Below, in pieces: positions 1 through 9,880 of a stretch of DNA of 64,000 bases (the first letter of the stretch is position 1; the number at the start of each line of letters is the position of its first letter). Below the pieces are notes generated by a model, which saw only the letters and a program-made list of their open reading frames with translations, had not been told where the DNA came from and did no database searches. Source of the stretch: Thalassobacterium maritimum (GTDB lineage Bacteria > Verrucomicrobiota > Verrucomicrobiia > Opitutales > Coraliomargaritaceae); NCBI RefSeq assembly GCF_031127805.1, contig NZ_JARXHW010000013.1:39896-103895 (forward strand), given 5' to 3'. The translations under genes and the position numbers were made by a program.

Positions 1-1994
<1,994 letters not shown>

Positions 1995-2452
1995 AATGCT
2001 GCAAATTGTGAGCCACAGCAGAATGCAAAACTAACAAAAACAGAAGCAACTAAATAGACTGCAGAATCTGAATTTAATGTAAACGAACAGTCTTAATTCA
2101 CAATAGTAATAGGCCCTACCCTGCAGCACTCGATGACTTAATGCACGGCATTCAAAGGCCCAGTCCTTTAAGGAACAAGGCTTTACACGTATAGTTGGTA
2201 GTTGTGCCCGCGAAGAGCGGATTTTCTTCTGAACGATGGGAGTCATGGTGCAAAGCGCTAATCGCACACGGGCAACACGGTGAAATGTTTCGCTCCATTC
2301 CTTCGGAATATGGTGTAAAACACAAAATCGAGGGATCATTGCTCTGTGCAAATGGACGTTCCCCACTCGTTCCAAGCTTCTGGCAAATTGATAATGATGG
2401 ACTTGCACCTGGCCTAATCAGTAGCTCCCGATGCATTTCAAAGAGAAACTCA

Positions 2453-2484
2453 TGGCCTTCGCGCATAGGCATGCGCGAAGGCCA
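2453..2484. repeat. Perfect inverted repeat, 14-bp arms
   Basis: The arms TGGCCTTCGCGCAT and ATGCGCGAAGGCCA are exact reverse complements around the 4-base spacer AGGC. There is no T-run after it, so a simple intrinsic terminator is unlikely. It may be a REP/MITE-type hairpin. Confidence 0.8.
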
Positions 2485-2533
2485 GGCGCGTGGGCGCGAC
2501 CACCCCCTGCTCCTTTACACGTCGTTGTCAGAG

Positions 2534-2779
2534 CTAAGTCTTCGCCATGTCGGATAAAACCGAATTTATCCGACATGTGTGAAGGGCTGGCATGGGATCG
2601 TGACAAAATGCCAATGTCCCTCGACCTGCCAGTGCACCTGCTGTTAGAGTTTCAGAACTAGCTGCCTCCAAACGCTTGTCGATTTCTTTCAACCCCCACT
2701 GCAGTTGGTATTGATAAAATTGGCGCTTGAAGCGAATCTCGTTACCAACGATGTCGAGCTCACCATCAATCGCACCCTG
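2534..2779 (-). pseudogene. Unrecognised gene fragment, no start codon
   Basis: An 81-codon minus-strand frame runs from just after a stop (2780-2782) to a stop at 2534-2536. Its first 35 codons look protein-like (for example GNEIRFKRQFYQYQLQWG followed by LKEIDKRLEAA, charged and helical), then composition degrades as it runs through the hairpin at 2546-2577. There is no start codon at its head, so it reads as the interior of an older gene. I do not recognise the family. Confidence 0.3.
2546..2577. repeat. Perfect inverted repeat, 13-bp arms
   Basis: CATGTCGGATAAA and TTTATCCGACATG are exact reverse complements separated by ACCGAA. It lies inside the remnant at 2534-2779. It could be a mobile hairpin or a protein-binding palindrome; no poly-T tail is present. 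Confidence 0.8.
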
Positions 2780-2814
2780 CTAGAGTCGAGGGCTCAAAAT
2801 AATGGATTTGCAGA

Positions 2815-3148
2815 TTAAGCGCGGCGACGACGCAGCATCGCAAATGTCAGACCGGACAGGCCAGCGAGCAGCGCGTAGGTGCCTGGCTCAGGGACTGTCG
2901 TGACAGTCAAATTATCTAGAACTACGCTCGCCCCAATATTAGCGTTTGGCGTAATGTTAGGGTTTCTGTTAGCGAAAACCAAACCACTCGCCAATCGAGA
3001 CACTAGGTGTAGCACCACCAATTGCAATAGCGCCGTTATCAGTAAAATACGATTCCGAATTAAAATCAGTAGAATAGACCACGGACTGCGCTTGAGCGGC
3101 AAAAGCTGAGGCACTCATTGCACCAAGAGATAATAGTATTTTTTTCAT
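2815..3148 (-). pseudogene. PEP-CTERM protein relic, frameshifted and internally shortened
   Basis: The N-terminal frame starts MKKILLSLGAMSASAFAAQA, a good signal peptide, and continues with a short beta-rich segment before stopping near 2969. A second frame carries the C-terminus: SVVLDNLTVTTVPEPGTYAL, a hydrophobic stretch and the RRRR cluster, the classic PEP-CTERM sorting signal recognised by exosortase. The two frames overlap around 2970-3000 and are offset. Together they would give only about 110 residues, less than half the size of the intact PEP-CTERM proteins at 14407 and 15466, so both a frameshift and loss of the middle are likely. ATG at 3146-3148 is preferred over the ATG two codons upstream (3152-3154). 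A sequencing error at the frameshift cannot be excluded. Confidence 0.7.
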
Positions 3149-3310
3149 ATACATAACGGATTAACTTAGGGTTTAGGTAACTTTGCCCATTCAGGACAAT
3201 CGAACAATCAGCAGCGTTCCAGCTGATTGATATTATTAACACAAACCGCTCTCTAATCATAAAGTTAATACTATCATATTATTTATTTTGCGTTTACGAC
3301 TCCTGACCAG

Positions 3311-3964
3311 CTAGTCGAAAAGCCCTAAACGAAAGGCTTTTGTGACGGCAGCAGGCGCATTCTTGACGTCCAATTTTTCATAAATATGGCGAACGTGGGT
3401 ATCCACTGTGGCATAGCCGATGCCAAGTCGGTCACAAATCTCTTTCTTCATCAGCCCTTCGCTAATCAGCACTAGCACTTCTTGTTCACGTCCGCTAAGC
3501 GCCGCATTCAATTCTTCAGTCGGCAATTTTGCCTGCAGAGTTTTGAGCACAAACTTCGCCACAGAGGGATCAAGGCTTGCTCCACCGTTCACCACCAAAC
3601 GTATGCCGTCTTTAATCTCAGTAATGGTGGATGATTTTAACAAATATCCAGACGCACCCAAGGAAATCGCTTTAAGCACATCCTCCTCACTGTCCGATTG
3701 CGTCAAAATGATTACTTTGGCTCTGGGCATCGCCTGTGTAAAATACGGCAAGACCTCTAAGCCGCTCATTCCCGGCAGACGCAAATCTAACAACACCACA
3801 TCAGGCAGTTTCGGCGCATTCCCCTGCACGCTGCGCAATGCGATTTCCGCAGTGACAAATTCAGACACTAGTTCCAGGTCTTCTTCACGAGACATCGCCA
3901 GATCAATCACGTCACGATACTCACGATTGTCTTCGACCAACATAATTTTAATCGGTTCTTTCAT
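3311..3964 (-). CDS. NarL/LuxR-family response regulator (pair with 3964-5967)
   Basis: A 217-residue cytoplasmic transcription regulator. An N-terminal receiver domain (about 1-125) has the acidic pair E11-D12, phosphoacceptor D60 in VVLLDLRLPG and conserved K110 in GYLLKSS. A C-terminal GerE/LuxR helix-turn-helix (about 150-215) contains LSGREQEVLVLISEG and a recognition-helix region ending in THVRHIYEKL. Its ATG overlaps the end of the upstream kinase gene (both at 3964), so the two are co-transcribed and form one two-component system. It is clearly paralogous to the regulator at 11573-12244. Targets are unknown; nearby sulfatase and PEP-CTERM genes are candidates by location only. Confidence 0.9.
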   Translation of the reverse strand: MKEPIKIMLVEDNREYRDVIDLAMSREEDLELVSEFVTAEIALRSVQGNAPKLPDVVLLDLRLPGMSGLEVLPYFTQAMPRAKVIILTQSDSEEDVLKAISLGASGYLLKSSTITEIKDGIRLVVNGGASLDPSVAKFVLKTLQAKLPTEELNAALSGREQEVLVLISEGLMKKEICDRLGIGYATVDTHVRHIYEKLDVKNAPAAVTKAFRLGLFD

Positions 3965-5967
3965 TATAGGACTCCAAATCTGCGTTTTTTGACGACTAAG
4001 TAGACACGGGTACCGCTGCCATCTTCGGGGGTATCAATGTTTAAATCAGCACGAAGCAGGCGTGCCCGACGAGCAAGTGCTTTCGGCACAGCATCCAAGA
4101 TGCCATGACCATTGTCGATCACCATCAGTCGTATGACTTTTGCATCGGCAATCAGTGTAGTGCTCACCTCAGTTGCCCCAGAGTGACGAATAATATTTGT
4201 CAGTGCTTCTTTATAAAATAAATACAAATCTAAACGTGTGCGTCGCTGGATCTGCTGGAGAAAGTTCTCTCCTTCTACAACGAACTGATGCTCTAAATCA
4301 GCCAATAGATGATCCATGTCCTGCTTCATCTCAAACAGCAAGTCATCGCAGAAGCCTTGTGCCTCCAACAGATTGGCACAATTCCTCGCAGCCTTGCCAG
4401 TGCGCACAGTCAAGGCACGCATGCGGTCAAGCGTATCCACCAATTCCTCTTTACGATCGACCGCATCTTTTGCCAAGTCCCCAAAAAGTCCAATTGCATG
4501 TAAATTTGCTCCAAGCTCATCATGCAAATTGGCGGCAATTCGCTCTCGTATCGAAGCCTCTCTACGCTGCCGCGCCATACGCGCGTAGAAAGTCGCCAAT
4601 ACAACCAATACGAGAAGAAACGCAATCAACCAGGCCAATAGACGAAATCTCTTCTTCTGCACGGCATAGTATTCGGAAATTTGAGCTAAGACCAATGGTC
4701 GCTCCGCCTCCAAAGCGCTGCGCTTAGCCAATTGCTCCATCCACTCTCGAATCGGCAAAATCTGACCGCTCAAATTATGACCATCCGTTAACGCACCACG
4801 TGTCACCAAATCCGAACTCAGTCGAAAGTCGGGCGTCACCATTTTGTCTAACGCCACATTCGCTCCCTCAGCCAGCAACTCTAATTCGGCAAAACCAATT
4901 CGCGTCCCAGATACCCGCTCAGAGCGATACATATAAGGTTTAGTCGCGACCAAGCGCACATATTGGCAGTCGTGTTCGGGAAAAGCCCACTCCATGATGG
5001 GCCCCATTTCGAAAATATCATTGAAGCGGACTTCAAGCAAACGAACTGCATCCGAAAAATCCGGCTGATTGGCACCTTCTAAAATAAATGCCTGAGGAAT
5101 CCCAAAATCTCCCTGAAAGGCGCGCGGCATAGTATCACCTTGATCCACCGCGTGTAACCGCAGGCGGGAAAGCGGATAGTTCGCTTCCAAATCAATCGAA
5201 ATAGTTGCCGTCTCTCCCACATTAACGCGACTGATCATAGGCAAACTTTTTTCGCCATAGGCCGCATTCATCGCGTAAGGCAAGATACCGTCCACCAGGC
5301 AAGCAGCTCCCCACGCGTTGGAAGGGTAAATCTTCCGGGAGATCGCAACCGGCTGATGTAAGGCTTGATTATATGGCCCTTCGAAAGCCATGATTTCGGC
5401 CAACTGAAAAATGTATTTATGATCTCGCGCTCGCTTTGACAAGCGCGTTGCTTCCAGACGAATCCAATCCGCCTCCACGGATTCAATGGGAATGACCAAA
5501 GGGGCGACACTCTCCAGTGGCACATCGCCGAAGTCATAGTCAGCGACGACACGCCCATAAGAATCGTCATTGCGGCCCACTCGCAAGTGGAATGCCACAG
5601 GAAACCCATCCGCCACAAAACCCTTTGCCATATCTCGCCAGACCGTAGGCACTAATACTATTTGGTCGATTCGACGAGTCTGCTCCAAATTGATCTGCAC
5701 CCATTCGAAGTGATCGGGGGCATCATAAGCCATCGAGCGATATCCAATCGGCCCCACTCCCGAGTTTAGGCTGAAATATGCTAAAGACTCCAAGCCTTGC
5801 TCTATTTCCACCAAGCGCTCCTCTAAATGAGCCAACGACAATTGTCGTATGGATGTCACATCCACGCCAAACAGCACAGCTCCCGTGCAGGTCAGCACGG
5901 TAATCAAGGACAACAATTTCTTAGCAGAACACATAAAAAGGCAAAGCCTACACCTGACAGTGGACAT
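3964..5967 (-). CDS. Discoidin-headed sensor histidine kinase (HisKA_3 type)
   Basis: A 667-residue membrane sensor kinase. After a signal peptide, residues about 60-380 hold two beta-rich segments resembling F5/8 type C (discoidin) domains (VQINLEQTRRIDQIVLVP; later NVALDKMVT followed by LTDG). A single transmembrane helix lies at about 441-461. The phosphoacceptor H482 sits in IAANLHDELGANLH, followed by an N-box KEALTNIIRHSG (near 591) and a G-box DNGHG (near 618), as in NarX/DesK-type kinases. ATG at 5965-5967 is the longest start; ATG at 5932-5934 gives a cleaner signal sequence. Discoidin folds often bind carbohydrate, so glycan sensing is inferred, not shown. Paralogue of 12256-14175. 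Confidence 0.85.
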   Translation of the reverse strand: MSTVRCRLCLFMCSAKKLLSLITVLTCTGAVLFGVDVTSIRQLSLAHLEERLVEIEQGLESLAYFSLNSGVGPIGYRSMAYDAPDHFEWVQINLEQTRRIDQIVLVPTVWRDMAKGFVADGFPVAFHLRVGRNDDSYGRVVADYDFGDVPLESVAPLVIPIESVEADWIRLEATRLSKRARDHKYIFQLAEIMAFEGPYNQALHQPVAISRKIYPSNAWGAACLVDGILPYAMNAAYGEKSLPMISRVNVGETATISIDLEANYPLSRLRLHAVDQGDTMPRAFQGDFGIPQAFILEGANQPDFSDAVRLLEVRFNDIFEMGPIMEWAFPEHDCQYVRLVATKPYMYRSERVSGTRIGFAELELLAEGANVALDKMVTPDFRLSSDLVTRGALTDGHNLSGQILPIREWMEQLAKRSALEAERPLVLAQISEYYAVQKKRFRLLAWLIAFLLVLVVLATFYARMARQRREASIRERIAANLHDELGANLHAIGLFGDLAKDAVDRKEELVDTLDRMRALTVRTGKAARNCANLLEAQGFCDDLLFEMKQDMDHLLADLEHQFVVEGENFLQQIQRRTRLDLYLFYKEALTNIIRHSGATEVSTTLIADAKVIRLMVIDNGHGILDAVPKALARRARLLRADLNIDTPEDGSGTRVYLVVKKRRFGVL

Positions 5968-6099
5968 CCGACAAGTCGAACTAAACTAGGCACATTTTGA
6001 TCTTCCTGTGAATGAGCCGACGCGCGCAGAGCACTCGAATTACTTGAGTAGCTATGCGCTAACACCGTAGTAATGCGGACCATCGACCAAATTCGCCCA

Positions 6100-6999
6100 C
6101 TAAGCCTCGATATCCTGCCTGGCTTGCAAAGTGAGCGCCACAAAGGCCTCGACTGCCGGTTGAGGCGCCTCTGCCCGGTAGTGTAGTTCAGTCGCGATGG
6201 ACAAGTTTTGCGGACGCAGCGGGATAAAAACACAGCCTGCGGTAAACAGGCGTCGCACACAGCTTGGCACGATCGAGACACCAAGCCCGGCAGCCACCTC
6301 AGTCACCAGCATCTGCATGCTCTCTGGCTCACTGACAATGCGCGGAGCAAGCCCCTCGCGCTCACAGGCACTGATGATTTGATCAAACAGCCCCATCGCC
6401 TGACTGCGCTGAAATAAAACAAAAGGCTCCTCAATCAGACGGCCCAACGCCAGCTCAGTTTCTCCCGCCAGTCGATGTTCTGCGGGCAATACTGCCATGA
6501 GTGTATCCACATATACTTGCTCCACGGCAAACCCTTGCCGGGCCGCTTGCGGCAAAGGTCGTGAAAAGCCGATATCTATCAAATCAGCATTAAACGCATC
6601 CAGCTGCTGCTGCACTGTCATCTCGACCAAACTCACCTGCACTTCTGGAAAAGCTTTGGTATAGGCTCTCACCAGTTGAGGTATAAAATGCGCACAGGCG
6701 GAGCCCATGTAAGCAATTCGCAAACGCCCCACTTCGCCCCTGGCTGCGCGCTGTACCAATGCTTTGGCTCGCTGCTCATGCGCCAGTAACGCGACGGCTT
6801 CGCCCCAAAGCATCTCTCCGGCCGCCGTGACCTTAACCTCCCGGGTGCTGCGCCAAAATAGACTGACACCGAGCTCATCTTCTAAATCCGCAATCTGACG
6901 ACTCACCGCGGGCTGCACGGTATTGAGCACACGCGCGGCTGCAGAAAAGTTTTTCAACTCTGCCACTGCCACAAAGGTTCGAAGTAATCGTAGTTCCAT
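6100..6999 (-). CDS. LysR-family transcriptional regulator
   Basis: A 299-residue regulator. The winged helix-turn-helix spans about residues 1-60 (MELRLLRTFVAVAELKNFSA, then AARVLNTVQPAVSRQIADLE), followed by an effector-binding domain typical of LysR proteins, of full family length. It is divergently oriented to the two efflux genes that start at 7113, with a 113-bp shared intergenic region containing a short AT-rich palindrome (7022-7031). By the usual LysR logic it probably controls those transporters in response to a small molecule; the ligand cannot be read from sequence. Confidence 0.92.
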   Translation of the reverse strand: MELRLLRTFVAVAELKNFSAAARVLNTVQPAVSRQIADLEDELGVSLFWRSTREVKVTAAGEMLWGEAVALLAHEQRAKALVQRAARGEVGRLRIAYMGSACAHFIPQLVRAYTKAFPEVQVSLVEMTVQQQLDAFNADLIDIGFSRPLPQAARQGFAVEQVYVDTLMAVLPAEHRLAGETELALGRLIEEPFVLFQRSQAMGLFDQIISACEREGLAPRIVSEPESMQMLVTEVAAGLGVSIVPSCVRRLFTAGCVFIPLRPQNLSIATELHYRAEAPQPAVEAFVALTLQARQDIEA

Positions 7000-7112
7000 A
7001 ATCCTTATTTATAACAAATATGCATTAATGCGATCACTTATCAACATTTCCCTTATAGCAAACTAAATGCTACATTCATGGCATTCACGAACTCTAATCG
7101 CAAAAAAACGTC
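7000..7112. promoter_or_regulatory. Divergent LysR/transporter intergenic region
   Basis: This 113-bp AT-rich region separates the lysR-type gene (left) from the transporter pair (right) and must carry both promoters. It contains the perfect 10-bp palindrome GCATTAATGC at 7022-7031, a plausible core of a LysR site. The assignment rests on position and symmetry only. Confidence 0.5.
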
Positions 7113-8363
7113 ATGCCACTTTCTGAAAAATCTCAAGCAATCCATGCACCACTCGGCTTACAAGCGATCTGCGTACTGTCCTTGTTATCTGCGGTCGCGC
7201 CGATCGCCACCGACATGTATCTGCCCGGATTCCCTCAAATATCCGAAACACTGGGTGCAGGGGCCTCCGCAACACAACTCACCCTCACGAGTTTCTTAAT
7301 TGGGCTGGCACTGGGGCAACTGGTGATTGGTCCCCTGTCAGACAACTATGGCCGCTGCAAGCCCTTGCTATACGGAACCGCACTCACGATACTCTCAGGG
7401 CTGCTGTGCGTCATTGTCCCTAATATCGAAAGCTTAATCGTGCTACGCGGCTTGCAGGGCTTTGGTGGTGCCGCCGGCGTAGTGCTGGCCCGCGCGATCA
7501 TCGCCGACCGCGCACCCGATTCGGCGACAGTTGCTCGGCAGACCCAAATCATGACTATGATAGGCGGCGTAGCGCCCATTCTGGCGCCCATCACCGGGAC
7601 TTTAATCGTCACCACCGCGGGCTGGCGAGCTGTGTTTCTGGTCACCGCCCTACTCTCGGTGATCGCCTTTATCGGGGTGCTTCGTTATATCACAGAAAGC
7701 TTGCCTGTGGCGCAACGCGTCCATGCATCACGACAAGCGCTCCGGCACAATATCCTCCGCTTAGTCACCCACCGCGCATACCTGGGCTACACGCTGGTCA
7801 CGAGTTTCGCCTTCATGGCACTCTTTGGCTATATCGCCGCCTCTCCATTTGTCTTTCAAAATGTGCTCGGCCTGAGCGCGACGCAGTATTCCATCGCCTT
7901 TGGCGTCAACGCGCTGGGCATCATTCTATTCGGTGCCATCTCTGCCCGACTTGTGATGCGAGTGGCCCCCCGCACACTCGTCAGTATCAGCCTTGCAGTG
8001 CAACTGATAGCGGCTGCGGCAGTGCTCATTTTCACCAGCATCGGAGCCGGTGCCATCTTTATAATGCCTGCCATCTTCTTCACAGTCGCCAGTGTGGGCC
8101 CTATTATTGGCAATGCCAGCGCTCTGGCTATCCGCCAAGTGCCGGAAGCGGCCGGAACGGCCTCCGCAGTATTAGGTGCCACGCAGTTTGGCTTAGGCGC
8201 CATCGCGTCGCCTTTAGTGGGCTTGATGGGCGAAAATAATCCACTCCCAATGGCATGCTTAATCGCCTGCGCGAGTCTAAGTGCAGTCATCTGTTTTATC
8301 ACTCTGACGCAGCAAAAATCCAAGGCCGAAGTGAGCGATATCTCGATCGCGGAAGCGTCATAG
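7113..8363 (+). CDS. Bcr/CflA-family multidrug efflux MFS transporter
   Basis: A 416-residue inner-membrane transporter of the major facilitator superfamily with about 12 hydrophobic segments. The early motif VAPIATDMYLPGFPQI, containing the acidic DMYLP in the first helix, is characteristic of the DHA1 Bcr/CflA drug:proton antiporters. The loop 2-3 signature GPLSDNYGRCKPLL follows, and GVAPILAPITGTLI fits the drug-antiporter motif C. It is transcribed with the next transporter (31-bp gap) and diverges from the LysR gene. Likely substrate class is toxic organic compounds; the exact substrate is not predictable. Confidence 0.88.
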   Translation: MPLSEKSQAIHAPLGLQAICVLSLLSAVAPIATDMYLPGFPQISETLGAGASATQLTLTSFLIGLALGQLVIGPLSDNYGRCKPLLYGTALTILSGLLCVIVPNIESLIVLRGLQGFGGAAGVVLARAIIADRAPDSATVARQTQIMTMIGGVAPILAPITGTLIVTTAGWRAVFLVTALLSVIAFIGVLRYITESLPVAQRVHASRQALRHNILRLVTHRAYLGYTLVTSFAFMALFGYIAASPFVFQNVLGLSATQYSIAFGVNALGIILFGAISARLVMRVAPRTLVSISLAVQLIAAAAVLIFTSIGAGAIFIMPAIFFTVASVGPIIGNASALAIRQVPEAAGTASAVLGATQFGLGAIASPLVGLMGENNPLPMACLIACASLSAVICFITLTQQKSKAEVSDISIAEAS

Positions 8364-8394
8364 TTCTCGAGTTCAACGCTCAACGCCTCTCGCA

Positions 8395-9597
8395 ATGCCT
8401 CCCGCTCCGCCCACAAAGCCAGCCACGCAAGCTACCATTGGACGCGGCTTGCTGTGGCTCATGGCCACTGCAGCCTCCGCCTCTACAGCCACGATTTTTT
8501 ACAATCAACCACTGCTGCCGAATATCAATGCGAGCTTTGGCCTCGCGGAAGGTCGCATCGGCTTCATTCCCGCGGCATCTCAGTTAGGCTATTCCGCAGC
8601 GATTCTGCTGATCTCCCCGCTCGGCGATGTAATGGATCGACGCGCACTGATTCGCAATCTGTCCGGGCTACTGACACTGGCGCTGATAGTCGCCTGTCTG
8701 GCCCCGAACTTCATCACCCTAGTGTTCGCCTGCTTTGTCATGGGGCTGGGGTCGAACATAACCCAGCAATTGATTCCCTTTGCTGCCTCGCTATCAACGC
8801 AGGAATCACGGGGAAAGGTAGTCGCCACTCTCATGACTGGCGTCACCGTTGGCATTCTGCTCTCGCGAACCATCAGTGGTAGTATGGCCGAATACTTCGG
8901 CTGGCGCAGTGTATTTCTCTCGGCAGCCATCATCGCAGCCGTGATGGGCATCTTGCTCAAAGTTTACCTACCAGCCAGCACGCCCACTGCCCAAATGAGG
9001 TATCCGCAACTGATCGGATCCATGTTTAGCTTATTTAAGCAGCATCGCTCCTTGCGGGATTCTGCCATCACAGGCGCGCTTTGGTTTGCCGCATTCAATG
9101 CCATGTGGGCGACGCTGGCGATTCACGTCATGGACGCACCGATGTCTTACACCGTGCAACAAGCAGGCTTGTTTGGCCTAGTTGGCCTAGCTGGTATCTT
9201 CGGCGCAAAATTGTCGGGTCGCTTCGTACACACACTAGGCTCGCGCAAGTTAATCACCAGCGGCCTAGTCCTCGTCCTATTCGCCTTCGCCGTGCTAGTG
9301 CTCTGGGGAAATACCTTAACCGGGCTCATCGTCGGCATCGTATTCGTCGACCTAGGCGTGTTTGGGGCCCAGATCGCCAACCAAGTGCGCGTGCTCTCCA
9401 TCGATCCCGCCGCTCAAAGCCGCATGAATGCCGTCTATATGCTGTGCTACTTCCTAGGTGCCGCCCTAGGGTCCGCGTTGGGGGTGCAAGTGATGAGTCT
9501 CGCAGGCTGGCAAGGCATGGCACTCTTTGGCAGCGCCCTAATCGTCGCGGCTTTAGTGCAACATTTGCTCAGCCGTAAACACCATGGCCGCTCGTAA
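8395..9597 (+). CDS. MFS transporter, YnfM-like
   Basis: A 400-residue major facilitator protein with about 12 predicted membrane helices. It opens with ATIFYNQPLLPNI, typical of a DHA1 subgroup of putative arabinose/drug efflux proteins (YnfM/YbcL-like), followed by a loop signature SPLGDVMDRRALI. The start ATG lies 31 bases after the preceding transporter stop, so the two probably form one transcript under the adjacent LysR regulator. Having two different DHA1 exporters in tandem suggests export of related compounds. The substrate is unknown. Confidence 0.85.
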   Translation: MPPAPPTKPATQATIGRGLLWLMATAASASTATIFYNQPLLPNINASFGLAEGRIGFIPAASQLGYSAAILLISPLGDVMDRRALIRNLSGLLTLALIVACLAPNFITLVFACFVMGLGSNITQQLIPFAASLSTQESRGKVVATLMTGVTVGILLSRTISGSMAEYFGWRSVFLSAAIIAAVMGILLKVYLPASTPTAQMRYPQLIGSMFSLFKQHRSLRDSAITGALWFAAFNAMWATLAIHVMDAPMSYTVQQAGLFGLVGLAGIFGAKLSGRFVHTLGSRKLITSGLVLVLFAFAVLVLWGNTLTGLIVGIVFVDLGVFGAQIANQVRVLSIDPAAQSRMNAVYMLCYFLGAALGSALGVQVMSLAGWQGMALFGSALIVAALVQHLLSRKHHGRS

Positions 9598-9880
9598 CAG
9601 CTAAGTGCTACGTGCAGCAGAGGTTTCTCCTGCATAACCGCTACGCGAATCATACCCATTCGAAAAAATTTAGTCCTAATAGATATGTCTTTTGTAACCT
9701 CGGTTCTCGGAACCGGCGCGATGCCGAGCGCACCGACGGTGCTACGGACGTTGAAAACATTGGCTCATCCGAAATCGCAGTCAAAAAGCTGACACGATCT
9801 TCTCACGCAGTCGCCGGTAACTCAGCAGCCCAGGTTTCGGAATCTGGTAATCATTCGCAGTGATGGCAGCAATGCCGCAG
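9598..9880. other. Intergenic gap with a dispersed repeat copy
   Basis: This gap lies between convergent genes. It holds a copy (9653-9727) of the repeat found in tandem near 43255-43419. No T-tailed hairpin terminator was seen. A short minus-strand frame entering from 9900 down to 9781 is not convincing. Confidence 0.6.
9653..9727 (+). repeat. Dispersed repeat, single copy of the 43.3-kb tandem element
   Basis: This stretch is the reverse complement, with few mismatches, of 43343-43419: the shared core TAGATATGTCTT... style text includes CCTAATAGATATGTCTTTTG and a palindromic centre CGGTTCTCGGAACCG. It includes the flank as well as one 44-bp unit, so the single-copy form with flank is probably the ancestral element. 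Confidence 0.85.

Larger units (their letters stand above)
1995..2814. other. 820-bp gene-poor gap with hairpins and a possible gene remnant
   Basis: No convincing intact gene is visible between hsdM and the PEP-CTERM relic. The gap holds two strong inverted repeats (2453-2484 and 2546-2577) and an open minus-strand stretch without a start codon (2534-2779). The remaining open frames have no recognisable composition or motif. The hsdM promoter must lie just above 1995. Confidence 0.6.

Noticed and set aside
2195..2557. A 120-codon plus-strand frame in the gap after hsdM
   Set aside because: No domain, no convincing start region, and it runs through one of the hairpins; overlapping minus-strand frames are no better.
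4197..4727. Plus-strand frames inside the first kinase gene, and the similar frames antisense to other large genes
   Set aside because: All are antisense to frames with clear domains and signal peptides.
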